The translations under genes and the position numbers were made by a program. DNA of 64,000 nt from an uncultured Gammaproteobacteria bacterium (GTDB taxonomy: Bacteria; Pseudomonadota; Gammaproteobacteria; Ga0077536). The notes below the pieces were generated by a model. The model was not told the origin of the DNA. It saw nothing but the letters and a program-made list of their open reading frames with translations, and searched no databases. Position 1 is the stretch's first letter, and every line of letters starts with the position of its first letter. Below, piece after piece: positions 8,476 through 18,962 of this stretch. The DNA lies in NCBI GenBank assembly GCA_938082545.1, contig CALKCL010000016.1, positions 1 to 64,000 of the forward strand. Reading direction: 5' to 3'.

Positions 8476-9390
8476 ATGTTCACACATTCTCCAGTCCTAA
8501 AGCAGGAAGTAACAGACTTAATGAATTTGAGGGGGGATGGCATCTATATAGATGCGACTTTTGGCCGGGGTGGACATGCTAAAGCGTTGCTGGACAATCT
8601 TAGTGCACAGGCTAGATTGCTGGCATTCGATCGCGATCCAGAAGCTGAGAAAGCGGCTAAAACTTTCTCGCTTGCAGATCCTAGGTTGGAGTTTTTTAGG
8701 GGACCATTCTCGCAACTCAGCCGGGTAACATCTCATGCCGTCGAACAGGTAGATGGTATTCTCTTTGATTTAGGAGTGTCATCTCCCCAGCTAGATGATC
8801 CAAATAGAGGCTTTAGCTTTAGGTTCGAAGGCCCGTTAGATATGAGAATGGATCCTTCTTGTGAAGCTTCAGCTGCGACATGGGTTAACTCTGCATCTGA
8901 GGTTGAAATCAGCGACGTGCTTTGGAAATTTGGTGACGAACGAAAATCTAGGCACATAGCTAGAAAAATTCTTGCCGCAAGAATTACAAAGCCAATAGAA
9001 ACAACAAAAGAACTTGCGACCATCGTTCGTAGTTGCTTTCGATATCAAGGAGGTCGCTTAGATCCAGCAACACGCACTTTTCAAGCTATTCGAGTTCATG
9101 TTAACGATGAGTTAACAGAAATAGAAAGAGGGTTAGAGTCAGCATTGAAGCTCCTAGCGTTAAAAGGAAGGCTTTTAATAATTTCTTTCCACTCTCTTGA
9201 AGATCGGTTAGTGAAGCACAGATTTAAGAAACTGGACCTTTTGACTAAAGAGCTTGCAAGAGAAGAGAAATTAGAAGCACCCGCTTACCGCATCGTTAAA
9301 CCTAACCTTTTTAGAGCCACTGAGGCCGAGAAAGCTGTTAATCCGCGCGCACGGAGTGCTAAGTTGCGGGTGATCGAGCGTTGTTTATGA
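8476..9390 (+). CDS. rsmH: 16S rRNA (cytosine-1402-N4)-methyltransferase
   Basis: 304 residues, also called MraW. SAM-dependent enzyme methylating N4 of C1402, partner of RsmI. Motifs: HSPVLKQEVTDLM at the start, the SAM loop IDATFGRGGHAKALL, DGILFDLGVSSPQLDDPNRGFSFR, and ISFHSLEDRLVKHRF near the C-terminus. It lies 8 bp after mraZ and overlaps ftsL, the universal mra order. Confidence 0.97.
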   Translation: MFTHSPVLKQEVTDLMNLRGDGIYIDATFGRGGHAKALLDNLSAQARLLAFDRDPEAEKAAKTFSLADPRLEFFRGPFSQLSRVTSHAVEQVDGILFDLGVSSPQLDDPNRGFSFRFEGPLDMRMDPSCEASAATWVNSASEVEISDVLWKFGDERKSRHIARKILAARITKPIETTKELATIVRSCFRYQGGRLDPATRTFQAIRVHVNDELTEIERGLESALKLLALKGRLLIISFHSLEDRLVKHRFKKLDLLTKELAREEKLEAPAYRIVKPNLFRATEAEKAVNPRARSAKLRVIERCL

Positions 9391-9647
9391 GAGGCCTCAT
9401 TGTTTTGATCATCTCAGCTGCTGTGTTTGGCTCAGCACTGGGCTTAGTCGTCAAACGTCAAGAGAGTCGAGTACTGGAAACTAGACTCCATAAACTACAG
9501 TTAGAACGACGAGCATTAAAGCAAGACTGGGCGCAATTACTGCTGCGACAGTCTAGCTTGGCGAGTCACTCACGCGTAGAGAAATTAGCACGCCATTCCA
9601 TCGGGATGATTACTCCCCCATCAATAACAGTAGTTAGCAAAAAGTGA
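9387..9647 (+). CDS. ftsL: Cell division protein FtsL
   Basis: 86 residues: a single N-terminal transmembrane helix (about residues 3-23) followed by a periplasmic coiled coil (RQESRVLETRLHKLQLERRALK) and the conserved EKLARHSIGM segment. FtsL forms the FtsQLB complex that activates FtsWI. ATG 9387 overlaps the rsmH stop as ATGA; an in-frame TTG at 9381 is less likely. Identification rests on position and topology because FtsL sequences diverge strongly. Confidence 0.92.
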   Translation: MRGLIVLIISAAVFGSALGLVVKRQESRVLETRLHKLQLERRALKQDWAQLLLRQSSLASHSRVEKLARHSIGMITPPSITVVSKK

Positions 9648-11362
9648 TCTCGAGCTCTCTGAAATACCGTCGATATTTGGTATTAGGTAGTTTCTTTTTC
9701 GCAGCATCTACGCTTATTTTTGGCGCTATTCGCTTGCAAATAGATGAACCAGTCGACTTGGCGCAACGCGCCGAATCTAGATCTGAAAAACTACAAGAGA
9801 TTAGCACAGATCGAGGCATTATCTTTGATAGGAACCGTAAGCTTTTAGCAGTGAGCGTGCCACATCATTCGCTTCAGATTAATCCGAGTCAGTTACTTCA
9901 TACCAAGGAGCACTGGGCTGATATTGCCAACGTGATTGATTGGCCAGTCATTAAGCTAGAGAAATTTATCAACGCGAAAAGCACAAGAAAAGGTGAGATG
10001 CTTCAGCGAATGTTAAGCGATCAGCAGATTGAAGTTTTTCGAAGACTCGATATTAACGGGGTGGATTTAATGCCGTTTCAGAAACGTCATTATCCTCTGG
10101 GACGATCAGTATCTCAGTTAGTGGGCTTTACAGATCGCAATGACAATGGCCAGGAAGGAATAGAAAAAGCCTTCAACCAAATGTTGGCAGGTAAAACGGG
10201 GAAGAGTAAAATATTACACGATGCTAAAGGAAATACAGTTAAGACGTTGCATGTTATTGATGCTGTCACGCCGGGAGAAGATCTCCGATTAAGTATCGAC
10301 TCAGGCGTGCAATATGCAGCTTATCGAGCACTTGAAAAAGCAGTCATCCGAGAAAATGCTGATGGTGGGTCAGCGGTGGTAATGAACCCTCACAATGGAG
10401 AAATTCTCGCTATCGTCAGTTATCCTTCATTTAATCCGAATGAATCTAGTGAGAAGAAAGCTGAGCTTTACAGGAACCGTGCAGTAACAGATGCATTCGA
10501 ACCTGGATCTACACTTAAACCGTTTACTATAGCTATGGCATTGCAAAGTGGTCAGTTTCTTCCAGATATGGAAATCGATACGAGCCCCGGATATTTTGAT
10601 TTAGGGGAGGATCGAGTCAGTGATCCTGTGAATCGCGGATTACTTTCTTTATCCTCAGTTCTAACCCAATCAAGTAATGTTGGCTCTGCGAAAATTGCAA
10701 TGGCACTTCCTTACGGCCACCTTTGGGATATTCTAGAATCAGTTGGGCTTGGTAATAAAAGTGGTCTGACGTTGGGCGGTGAGTCTTCGGGCAAGTTGAG
10801 CTTTCATTCCACATGGGAGCCGATCGAGCACGCGACTCATGCGTACGGCTATGGAATGCAAGTCACGCTAGTACAGCTGGCAAGAGCATATTCAGTTTTT
10901 GCGAATGGAGGATGGTTACTACCGCTAACTTTGACGCCTGATAATAGTCTGTTCGATAAGACACGTGTCTTGAAAGATGACGTGGCGAAGGATGTGCGCG
11001 AGATGTTAGCAAAAGTCGTTTCCGAAGGTAGCGGTAAAAGAGCAAAAGTTGAGGGGTATTCCGTAGGAGGAAAAACTGGAACAGTGCGAAAATTCCATAA
11101 TGGCGCCTATTCGAGTGAGCGACATTTAGCATTGTTTGCTGGAATGGTTCCCGCTCTCAATCCCCAGCTAGTCGCAGTTGTAATGATCGATCGCCCAAAG
11201 AATAAAGGGCAATACGGAGGCCAAGTTGCAGCCCCGGTTTTCTCGGAAATTATCTATGAGTCTACTCGTATTTTAGGGATACCCCCTGATCAGTCTGGAA
11301 CTTTTCAACCTCTATCACCGAAGTTTGCCGATACAAATATTTTCGAAGGCCAGAAAAATTAA
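9644..11362 (+). CDS. ftsI: Septal peptidoglycan transpeptidase FtsI (PBP3)
   Basis: 572 residues, class B penicillin-binding protein. One transmembrane helix near the N-terminus, a pedestal domain, then the transpeptidase with the catalytic serine at about residue 289 in EPGSTLKP, the SSN triad element (TQSSNVG) and GGKTGTVRK. It cross-links septal murein with FtsW. The GTG start overlaps the ftsL stop (GTGA), implying coupling; the following murE overlaps by one base (TAATG). Confidence 0.97.
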   Translation: MISSSLKYRRYLVLGSFFFAASTLIFGAIRLQIDEPVDLAQRAESRSEKLQEISTDRGIIFDRNRKLLAVSVPHHSLQINPSQLLHTKEHWADIANVIDWPVIKLEKFINAKSTRKGEMLQRMLSDQQIEVFRRLDINGVDLMPFQKRHYPLGRSVSQLVGFTDRNDNGQEGIEKAFNQMLAGKTGKSKILHDAKGNTVKTLHVIDAVTPGEDLRLSIDSGVQYAAYRALEKAVIRENADGGSAVVMNPHNGEILAIVSYPSFNPNESSEKKAELYRNRAVTDAFEPGSTLKPFTIAMALQSGQFLPDMEIDTSPGYFDLGEDRVSDPVNRGLLSLSSVLTQSSNVGSAKIAMALPYGHLWDILESVGLGNKSGLTLGGESSGKLSFHSTWEPIEHATHAYGYGMQVTLVQLARAYSVFANGGWLLPLTLTPDNSLFDKTRVLKDDVAKDVREMLAKVVSEGSGKRAKVEGYSVGGKTGTVRKFHNGAYSSERHLALFAGMVPALNPQLVAVVMIDRPKNKGQYGGQVAAPVFSEIIYESTRILGIPPDQSGTFQPLSPKFADTNIFEGQKN

Positions 11363-12873
11363 TGTCCATAGTTAACGTTGGTGAATCTCAAAATCTGTCT
11401 TCCATATTGATGGGCTTATGTGACATAAATAGCGGTGATGATCTCAGAATTCTGGATATTACATCAGATAGCAGGACCGTTAAGCCAGGCTCGTGTTTCA
11501 TATCGGTAGCGGATGATAAGACTGTTTGTGAAGAACACATTCAAGATGGTATTTCGAGAGGGGCTACCGCTATCTTGTGCTCATACTCGGTCGAGGCTGA
11601 TAGAGACCGTGTTTGCATCAAAGAAGTAGACTCGTTACAAAAACATCTAGGGACGATTTCAAATCGTTTTTTTAACAAGCCTTCACACTCATTAAAGGTT
11701 TGCGCCACTACGGGCACTAACGGTAAAACGACTGTTGCCTACCTTACCTCAATGGCAATGGAGATTTTAGGTAGCAACTGCGGATATGTTGGAACTTTAG
11801 GTGCTGGCAGTATAGGCAGACTTGTAGAGACTGAAAACACATCTCCGGATGTGATTTCTATTCATCGAAGATTTTCTATCTTTAGAGATAAAGGCTTTCA
11901 GTTCGCTAATATAGAGGCTTCCTCCCATGGTTTGCACCAGGGAAGGTTAGACGGGGTGAAGTTAGAGACGGCAGCCTTTACCAACCTTAGTCGTGATCAC
12001 CTAGATTATCATGGAACGATGCAGGCCTACTTAGAAAGCAAGTCGCTCCTTTTTGCCAAGAGTGACGTTGAGCAGGGAATTATAAATATAGATGATGAGG
12101 CCGGTAGATTAATTTTTCAGAGTGTATCCTCTCATCTTAAAACGTGGGCTTGCTCGTCGAGTGCTCTAGATGGATGTTTGAAAGCAGAGAGACAAGTGCA
12201 GGCGAGCCATATTTTATCGACAACAAGAGGAAGTTCTTTCACTCTTTCCTACAATAAAATGACAGAAAGGGTATTTAGTCCTCTGATTGGAAAGTTCAAT
12301 GTAGACAATTTACTGATTGTTGTAGCTACACTGCTGGCGCTAGATTATCCCTTCGAAGACATATGTCGCTGTATTTCAAAGCTAGACCAGATCCCGGGAA
12401 GAATGGAGTATTGTGGAGAAAGTGATGCAGGTGCAAAAATATACGTAGACTACGCTCACACTCCCGATAGTTTGAGAGCTGCACTGCAAGCTATTGCCGC
12501 GAGCGAGCCAGCTAAGGTTTCAGTTGTTTTTGGATGTGGTGGGCAGCGAGATCCAGGAAAGCGAGCATTAATGGGCTGTATTGCTGAGCAACTATCAGGT
12601 CAAGTGTTCATTACTGCGGACAATCCAAGAGACGAAGCTCAAGACGCTATTGCAGCAGATATTTTGCAAGGGATGAACGAGCCAGATAAAGCAGTTGTAA
12701 TTGAAGATAGAAGAGAGGCGATATACGCAGCTATTTTTGCGGCGCATGCAGGTGAAGTGGTTCTAATTGCTGGCAAAGGACATGAAACTGTCCAGACCGA
12801 TTCAACAGGGGTCCGATATCATAGCGATCTTTCGTTTGTGGCAGAAGTTTTACATGAGGCATCAAGCATATGA
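11362..12873 (+). CDS. murE: UDP-MurNAc-L-Ala-D-Glu:meso-DAP ligase
   Basis: 503 residues, Mur ligase with three domains. The ATP loop TTGTNGKTT lies near residue 115. The specificity motif DNPRDE (near residue 410) indicates meso-diaminopimelate rather than lysine as substrate, consistent with dapF elsewhere in the window. It adds the third residue of the stem peptide in the cytoplasm. Start and stop are fused with ftsI and murF. Confidence 0.97.
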   Translation: MSIVNVGESQNLSSILMGLCDINSGDDLRILDITSDSRTVKPGSCFISVADDKTVCEEHIQDGISRGATAILCSYSVEADRDRVCIKEVDSLQKHLGTISNRFFNKPSHSLKVCATTGTNGKTTVAYLTSMAMEILGSNCGYVGTLGAGSIGRLVETENTSPDVISIHRRFSIFRDKGFQFANIEASSHGLHQGRLDGVKLETAAFTNLSRDHLDYHGTMQAYLESKSLLFAKSDVEQGIINIDDEAGRLIFQSVSSHLKTWACSSSALDGCLKAERQVQASHILSTTRGSSFTLSYNKMTERVFSPLIGKFNVDNLLIVVATLLALDYPFEDICRCISKLDQIPGRMEYCGESDAGAKIYVDYAHTPDSLRAALQAIAASEPAKVSVVFGCGGQRDPGKRALMGCIAEQLSGQVFITADNPRDEAQDAIAADILQGMNEPDKAVVIEDRREAIYAAIFAAHAGEVVLIAGKGHETVQTDSTGVRYHSDLSFVAEVLHEASSI

Positions 12874-14234
12874 TTGCCATGTCGCTTTCTGAGGCAAGCC
12901 ATACCATAGATGGACATTTACTGGGTACCGATATGATTTTCCGAGGAGTTAGCACTGATAGTCGAACTATCAGTGAGGGAGAGTTATTTATTGCTTTGCG
13001 AGGCCCGAAGTTTAATGGCGAGGATATGGTAGATGATGCATTCGAAAAAGGCGCAGTAGGCGCTATTATTCAAGGTATAAGTCCTACTAAAAAGCCAGTA
13101 ATTCAGGTTTCAAACACTCTAATCGCTTTAGGCGCTCTGGCGAGATGTTGGAGATTGCGGTTCAATATTCCTGTAGTTGGGATAACTGGAAGTGTTGGAA
13201 AAACGACTGTTAAAGAAATGCTTGGATCTATCTTAAATCTGTCTGGTCAAACCTTGATGACAAGTAAAAACTTCAATAACGAGATTGGAGTGGCCCAGAC
13301 GTTGCTTCAATTATCAGAGATACATGAGTTTGTTGTCCTAGAGCTTGGTGCAAGAAAGCCGAAGGATATCCAGATGCTCTCAGACGTTTCTAAGCCGACA
13401 GTTGGGGTTGTAACTTTGTGTGCTCCAGCACATTTAGAAGGCTTCATTGATATGGAAACGATTGCTCAAACGAAAGGCGAGCTTTTTACAAGTCTTCCTG
13501 AAGAGGGAGTTGGAATAGTTAATCTTAATGATCCCTATGCTTTGATGTGGCAATCAATGTTAGGCAGACGAAAAGCATTAACTTTTGGAGATGGAGGTGA
13601 TGTATACGCTTCCGATATTTCTTATACGGATGCTGGCCTATCTTTTGAACTGATTTTTAAAGACGATGGGTCGAGAAGAATATTACTTAGGCATAAAGGG
13701 GTTCATCATGTTGTTAACGCTTTAGCGGCTGCGACCGCGGCAAGGGCGTTAGGTTTGGATCTTGACCTTATAGAGAAAGGCCTTAATTCTGCTCCTGAGC
13801 AGGACCAACGGCTTACTTCAAGAGATGGGATCTATAAGAGTCATCTGATAGATGACTCTTATAACGCTAATCCTACATCAGTCCGGGCAGCTATTGATGT
13901 TTTGGCGGCGGAGCAAGGCAGCCGATGGTTGGTATTAGGAGATATGGGTGAACTCGGTGAAGAAAGAAAAAAATTCCATGCAGAGGTGGGCTGTTACGCT
14001 GCCGCAGAAAATTTGGATCGGCTTTTCACTATTGGTGAATTAGCTGAAGACTCTAGCAAGGCATTTGGTAAAGGAGCATTGCACTTCCAGAATCAATTAG
14101 ATTTGCAGAAGTTTTTGTTGAACGAGCTGAGAAAATCGACTAGTCGTGTGACCATTTTGGTAAAAGGTTCGCGATTCATGGCCTTAGAGAAAATAGTTGA
14201 GGCTCTTTCATTGGAGCAGGACCAACCATGCTGA
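12870..14234 (+). CDS. murF: UDP-MurNAc-tripeptide:D-Ala-D-Ala ligase
   Basis: 454 residues. Mur ligase P-loop [15 protein letters not shown] near residue 107; central NNEIG motif ([15 protein letters not shown]) typical of MurF; C-terminal [18 protein letters not shown] and LGDMGELG. Adds the D-Ala-D-Ala dipeptide made by Ddl. It overlaps murE by 4 bp and mraY by 7 bp. Confidence 0.97.
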   Translation: MIAMSLSEASHTIDGHLLGTDMIFRGVSTDSRTISEGELFIALRGPKFNGEDMVDDAFEKGAVGAIIQGISPTKKPVIQVSNTLIALGALARCWRLRFNIPVVGITGSVGKTTVKEMLGSILNLSGQTLMTSKNFNNEIGVAQTLLQLSEIHEFVVLELGARKPKDIQMLSDVSKPTVGVVTLCAPAHLEGFIDMETIAQTKGELFTSLPEEGVGIVNLNDPYALMWQSMLGRRKALTFGDGGDVYASDISYTDAGLSFELIFKDDGSRRILLRHKGVHHVVNALAAATAARALGLDLDLIEKGLNSAPEQDQRLTSRDGIYKSHLIDDSYNANPTSVRAAIDVLAAEQGSRWLVLGDMGELGEERKKFHAEVGCYAAAENLDRLFTIGELAEDSSKAFGKGALHFQNQLDLQKFLLNELRKSTSRVTILVKGSRFMALEKIVEALSLEQDQPC

Positions 14235-15310
14235 TCTATTTAAGTCAATATTTAGAAGTTTTCGACTCAAGCTTTCACGTATTTCAGTATTTGACTCTGC
14301 GGATTATTCTTGGGGCATTAACAGCTCTCCTCATAATGCTTGTCATAGGTAATCCAGTCATTGCTTATTTGACAAATCTTCAGATGAAGCAAAGTATTCG
14401 CCTTGATGGTCCCAAATCCCACCTCTCGAAGTCGGGAACGCCGACAATGGGAGGGTTGCTGATTTTAGCTGCGATAGGTGTGAGCACTTTCCTATGTGCC
14501 GATTTGAATAACAAGTTTATTTGGTTAGCGTTGATAGTGACTTTTTCTTTTGGAGCGATAGGATGGTTTGATGATTATTTAAAAGTGCTAAAGAAAAATT
14601 CTCAAGGTATTCGTGGGCTACACAAATATGTACTGCAATCTGCCGTTGCGATATTAGCTGCATTTTTTCTTTTTTATTCCGCAGAATCACCATCAGAGAC
14701 GCTTTTAATAGTCCCTTTCTTGAAATCACTCTCTTTTAATCTAGGCATGTTTTATATCGTGCTTACTTATTTTGTAGTCGTTGGGACTAGCAATGCTGTA
14801 AACCTTACTGATGGCCTCGATGGTTTGGCTATTATGCCAATCGTGATGATAGCTGGAGCCTTGATTATATTTGCGTATGTCGCCGGAAATACAAATTTTT
14901 CTACGTATCTGTCTATGCCTTATGTCCGAGGTGTAGGAGAACTGGCAGTTTTTTGTGGAACGATTGGTGGCGCTGGCCTTGGTTTCCTCTGGTTTAATAC
15001 TTATCCAGCCCAGATATTTATGGGGGATAGCGGTTCTTTGGCGCTTGGTGCAGCCATTGGAATAGTAGCGGTCTGCGTTAGGCAAGAACTTGTTCTACTA
15101 ATTATGGGGGGAGTATTTGTCGCTGAGACAATGTCAGTCATCATACAAGTAGCCTCATTCAAAATATATGGAAAGAGAGTTTTTCGTATGGCTCCTATTC
15201 ATCACCATTTCGAACTAAAAGGTTGGCCTGAACCACGAGTTATAGTCCGCTTTTGGATAGTTACGGCGATTCTTGTTCTTTTATCACTTGCCTCTATTAA
15301 GATCCGCTGA
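14228..15310 (+). CDS. mraY: Phospho-MurNAc-pentapeptide translocase
   Basis: 360 residues, about ten transmembrane helices. Transfers phospho-MurNAc-pentapeptide to undecaprenyl phosphate, giving lipid I. Family blocks: [14 protein letters not shown], the aspartate-rich [30 protein letters not shown], and the [15 protein letters not shown] motif near the C-terminus. Confidence 0.97.
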   Translation: MLIYLSQYLEVFDSSFHVFQYLTLRIILGALTALLIMLVIGNPVIAYLTNLQMKQSIRLDGPKSHLSKSGTPTMGGLLILAAIGVSTFLCADLNNKFIWLALIVTFSFGAIGWFDDYLKVLKKNSQGIRGLHKYVLQSAVAILAAFFLFYSAESPSETLLIVPFLKSLSFNLGMFYIVLTYFVVVGTSNAVNLTDGLDGLAIMPIVMIAGALIIFAYVAGNTNFSTYLSMPYVRGVGELAVFCGTIGGAGLGFLWFNTYPAQIFMGDSGSLALGAAIGIVAVCVRQELVLLIMGGVFVAETMSVIIQVASFKIYGKRVFRMAPIHHHFELKGWPEPRVIVRFWIVTAILVLLSLASIKIR

Positions 15311-15320
15311 AGGGCTAAGT

Positions 15321-16694
15321 ATGAGTACACCGTTCTTTCAAAAGCAAACAAGTCCTCCTTATTGTTATGGAGTAGTAGGTCTTGGATCCACAGGATGCTC
15401 AGTAGTTAGATTTTTAGCTGGTAGAGGTTTTTCTATAATAGCTATGGACACACGGAATGAGCCTTCTTTGTATGATGACTTACAAACCGAGCATCCAAAT
15501 ATTCCATTTGTAGTAGGCGCTTTAGATTACGATCTTTTAAAATGCTGTGAAGAAGTGGTAGTTAGCCCAGGTGTTGCACTGGAACACCCTACACTTCAGC
15601 GGTTGCAAGAAAATGGAAAAAAATTAATTGGCGATATCGAATTATTTATTAGGTATGTTGATGCTCCATTTATCGGAATCACTGGAACAAATGGTAAAAC
15701 CACAGTCACTACGATGGTGCATAGCATGTTGATGAACTCAGGAGTTCATTGTTTTGCGGGAGGGAATTTAGGTATCCCTGCACTAGACTTATTAGGAAAG
15801 TATCCTAAGCCAGATCTTTATATTTTGGAGGTGTCTAGTTTTCAACTTCTATTGGTATCTGCTTTTAGCGCAGAGTTGTCTTGCATTTTAAACATCACTC
15901 CCGATCATTTAGATCGACATCATACTTTTGAAGAGTATCAGAAAGCCAAATTATCAATTTTAGAGTTTGCCAAGACTGTATTGGTTAATTTGGACGATCG
16001 CTGTATGGCAAAGTTTGTCACTAGTGGAAAGAAAGTTGGTTTTTTTGATAGTCTGCCTACGAATGACAGTTACGGTGTTCGAACAGAAAATGACCGAAAA
16101 ATATTATGCGATCATAATAATGATTTTTTGGCAATAGATGAACTCCAAGTCTCAGGAAAACATAATGAGCTGAATGCCCTGGCAGCATTGGCTATTTGCT
16201 CAGAGTATCTCGGTGTTGTGCCGAAGACTGCAGTGGAGGTGCTGAAGAAGTTTGTAGGATTGCCTCATAGAATGGAAAAAATTGCTGTAATAAAAGGTGT
16301 AGCTTTCGTGAACGATTCAAAAGCCACTAATTTAGCTGCGGCGGAGGCAAGCATCAGTTGTCTTATGTCTACTCACCGCGGGATTGTGATCTTAGGGGGG
16401 GACTCAAAACACGCTCAGTTCGAGATCCTAGCAACTTTTCTATCTCACTATGCCCACACTGCTATTCTTATAGGTCAAGCTGCAGAGAAAATCGAATCGG
16501 TACTTGTTGATCTGGTCGACTGTATAACGGTTTATGACATGGGCGCGGCAGTGACGAAGGCATTTAATCAAGCGAAGCCCGGTGAAACGGTTCTTTTGGC
16601 TCCCGGCTGTTCTAGTTTCGATATGTTTGATGATTACGCACATCGGGGTAATGTTTTCAAAGAAGCGGTAATGTCTTTGGAGGCTGTGGCTTGA
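15321..16694 (+). CDS. murD: UDP-MurNAc-L-alanine:D-glutamate ligase
   Basis: 457 residues from ATG 15321. P-loop GITGTNGKTTVTTM, LEVSSFQL, NITPDHLDRH, NDSKATN and the C-terminal LLAPGCSSFDMFDDYAHRGN are all present. The earlier in-frame start at 15273 lies inside mraY and would add a spurious leader. Adds D-Glu to UDP-MurNAc-L-Ala in the cytoplasm. The stop overlaps the ftsW TTG. Confidence 0.96.
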   Translation: MSTPFFQKQTSPPYCYGVVGLGSTGCSVVRFLAGRGFSIIAMDTRNEPSLYDDLQTEHPNIPFVVGALDYDLLKCCEEVVVSPGVALEHPTLQRLQENGKKLIGDIELFIRYVDAPFIGITGTNGKTTVTTMVHSMLMNSGVHCFAGGNLGIPALDLLGKYPKPDLYILEVSSFQLLLVSAFSAELSCILNITPDHLDRHHTFEEYQKAKLSILEFAKTVLVNLDDRCMAKFVTSGKKVGFFDSLPTNDSYGVRTENDRKILCDHNNDFLAIDELQVSGKHNELNALAALAICSEYLGVVPKTAVEVLKKFVGLPHRMEKIAVIKGVAFVNDSKATNLAAAEASISCLMSTHRGIVILGGDSKHAQFEILATFLSHYAHTAILIGQAAEKIESVLVDLVDCITVYDMGAAVTKAFNQAKPGETVLLAPGCSSFDMFDDYAHRGNVFKEAVMSLEAVA

Positions 16695-17890
16695 GTTCCT
16701 CAACTATTATTAAAAGTCAGGCGGTTAGGCGCGGTGGTAGGACATTATCTACCTTCAATTGCTATGACGGATGGTTAATCGGTGCCGTAATTTTCGCCTG
16801 CTGTCTAGGTCTCATAATGTTGGTTTCCACATCAGGTCCTATTGCTGAAAAACGAGGAGTGTCAATTTTCTATTATTTCTGGCGGCAAATTATTGCGTTA
16901 GGGATTGGAGTTTCGCTTGTCCTATTTGTAATTAAGATCGAATCTAAAGTTATATCAAAAGTAGGCCCTTTAGCTATCTTGCTTGTTGTTGTCTTGTTGG
17001 TATTAGTGCTTTTGCCTTACTTTTCTCACGAAGTAAACGGGAGTAAACGTTGGTTGTATTTTTCTGGATGGAGTTTCCAACCATCCGAGTTGGCCAAGCT
17101 GGCGGTTGTGATTTATCTTGCAAATTTTTTGGTTAGGCATAGTGAACAGGTACGTACCCAGTCAGTTGGTTTGATAAAAGCAATTTTTGTTTTAGCAGTT
17201 TTAGCAGCATTACTGGTCGCTGAACCTGACTTTGGTTCGTCTGTTGTATTATTTGGTGCCGGAATGGGAATGCTTTTTTTAGCAGGAGTTCCTTTGCTTA
17301 AGTTTTTTTCTGCGGGTGCAGGTATCTTGTTGGTACTAGGTACTGTCGCCTATAGTGCGCCTTATCGTGTTGCACGTATTAGTTCATTTCTAAATCCATG
17401 GGTTGATGATAAAAACACAGGGTGGCAATTGACGAATGCGCTTATAGCCTTCGGGCGAGGAGATTGGTTTGGTGTCGGGTTAGGCAATAGCGTTCAAGCC
17501 TTACATTTTTTACCTGAGGCACATACCGACTTTGTGTTTGCAGTCATAGGGGAAGAGCTAGGGACTCTAGGCGCGATCGGTATTATTTTATTATTTGTTT
17601 TTATCGCATGGCGCATTTTCCGTATCGGGGTTACTGCAGAGGAAGCAGGACAATTATTCGGCGCTTATATGGCTTACGGAGTGAGTTTTTTAATCGGCAT
17701 TCAAGCAATGATCCACGTCGGAGTAAATGTAGGGTACTTACCAACGAAAGGCTTGCCGCTGCCTTTTATTAGCTACGCTAGCAACAATCTTATTTTTATG
17801 CTTTTGAGTGTCGGTTTAGTCTTGCGAGTTGGGTATGAGACGGCTACACACTCTGGTTTCTCGTTGAGTAGAGGAAAATCGCATGACTAA
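16691..17890 (+). CDS. ftsW: Septal peptidoglycan glycosyltransferase FtsW
   Basis: 399 residues, SEDS family with about ten membrane helices. Polymerises lipid II at the septum in complex with FtsI. Motifs: YFSGWSFQPSELAKLAVVIYLA, GTGWQLTNAL-type segment (NTGWQLTNALIAFGRGDWFGVGLGNSVQ), LPEAHTDFVFAVIGEE with its conserved acidic residues, and KGLPLPFISYASNNL. The start is TTG sharing bases with the murD stop (TTGA); no ATG lies between there and the first helix. Confidence 0.96.
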   Translation: MSSSTIIKSQAVRRGGRTLSTFNCYDGWLIGAVIFACCLGLIMLVSTSGPIAEKRGVSIFYYFWRQIIALGIGVSLVLFVIKIESKVISKVGPLAILLVVVLLVLVLLPYFSHEVNGSKRWLYFSGWSFQPSELAKLAVVIYLANFLVRHSEQVRTQSVGLIKAIFVLAVLAALLVAEPDFGSSVVLFGAGMGMLFLAGVPLLKFFSAGAGILLVLGTVAYSAPYRVARISSFLNPWVDDKNTGWQLTNALIAFGRGDWFGVGLGNSVQALHFLPEAHTDFVFAVIGEELGTLGAIGIILLFVFIAWRIFRIGVTAEEAGQLFGAYMAYGVSFLIGIQAMIHVGVNVGYLPTKGLPLPFISYASNNLIFMLLSVGLVLRVGYETATHSGFSLSRGKSHD

Positions 17891-18962
17891 AAGCGCGATT
17901 ATTTTTGCTGGAGGAACAGGGGGACATGTCTATCCAGGAATTGCTATTGCAAAGGAACTCATTAAGAAAGGGTTCCAATGCCACTGGGTAGGTACTTCAT
18001 CAGGTCTGGAAAGTAGAGTCGTCGTGCAGCATGGATTACCTTTTACCGCGATTAAAATATCTGGATTACGGCGCTCAGGACTATTACGTTTATTTGCTGC
18101 GCCATTTACCATTCTGATGTCTATCATCAGATCCATCCTAGTAATTAGAAGATTAAATCCAGACCTAGTAATAGGGATGGGTGGCTATGTAAGTGGTCCA
18201 GGTGGTGTCGCTGCATATTTATGCAGATGCCCATTAGTTATTCATGAGCAAAATACTGTGCCGGGTTTAACAAATCGTTTGCTGAGCTTTATAGCAACAA
18301 GAGTTTTACAAGGATTCCCGAAAAGCTTTCCCTCATATAGATCTGCGATAGTGACTGGCAATCCTGTTCGTGAAGATATCACAGGTGCTTTTGTTAAAGA
18401 AAGAGATCGCAAATCTAGCTTAATCAATCGAGTACTTGTTTTCGGTGGAAGCCAAGGCGCGAGTGTTCTAAATATTGTTGTGCCTGCTGCATTGGCTAAA
18501 AGCATGGTAAGTGATTTAGTAGTCCATCATCAGGTGGGAGAAATAGATACCTCGGTGTTTGAACGTGCTTACGCAAATTCTCCTAACATTAGCACAGCAC
18601 TTGTCGTGCCTTATATTACGGATATGGCTTCCGCATACTCTGCTGCTACTTTGGTCATAGCTAGATCAGGAGCGATGACTATAGCCGAGCTAACTGCCTG
18701 TGGAATTCCGTCTATTTTGATTCCGTACCCATATGCAGCAGATGGGCACCAAGAGAAAAACGCGCGTTTTTTAGAAGAACGAGGTGGAGCTATTTGCCTC
18801 CTAGAAGAGGATTGTAAAGTTGATGAGTTAGCGCGATTAATAAATAGAGTTTTTTTGGAATCTGGTTTACATGAATCGATGTCCAAAGGCGCTTCTTCAG
18901 CTAGCTTCCCACGTGCGACGTCTGAAATTGTAAAACATTGTTTGGAGCTCTCTGATGCATGA
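17883..18962 (+). CDS. murG: Lipid II synthase (N-acetylglucosaminyltransferase)
   Basis: 359 residues, GT-B glycosyltransferase. It transfers GlcNAc from UDP-GlcNAc onto lipid I at the inner face of the membrane. Signatures: FAGGTGGHVYPGIAIA at the N-terminus, MGGYVSGPGGVAAY, HEQNTVPGLTNR, GGSQGA in the hinge, and ARSGAMTIAELTACGIPSILIPYPYAADGHQ in the nucleotide-sugar site. It overlaps ftsW and murC by 8 bp each. Confidence 0.97.
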   Translation: MTKSAIIFAGGTGGHVYPGIAIAKELIKKGFQCHWVGTSSGLESRVVVQHGLPFTAIKISGLRRSGLLRLFAAPFTILMSIIRSILVIRRLNPDLVIGMGGYVSGPGGVAAYLCRCPLVIHEQNTVPGLTNRLLSFIATRVLQGFPKSFPSYRSAIVTGNPVREDITGAFVKERDRKSSLINRVLVFGGSQGASVLNIVVPAALAKSMVSDLVVHHQVGEIDTSVFERAYANSPNISTALVVPYITDMASAYSAATLVIARSGAMTIAELTACGIPSILIPYPYAADGHQEKNARFLEERGGAICLLEEDCKVDELARLINRVFLESGLHESMSKGASSASFPRATSEIVKHCLELSDA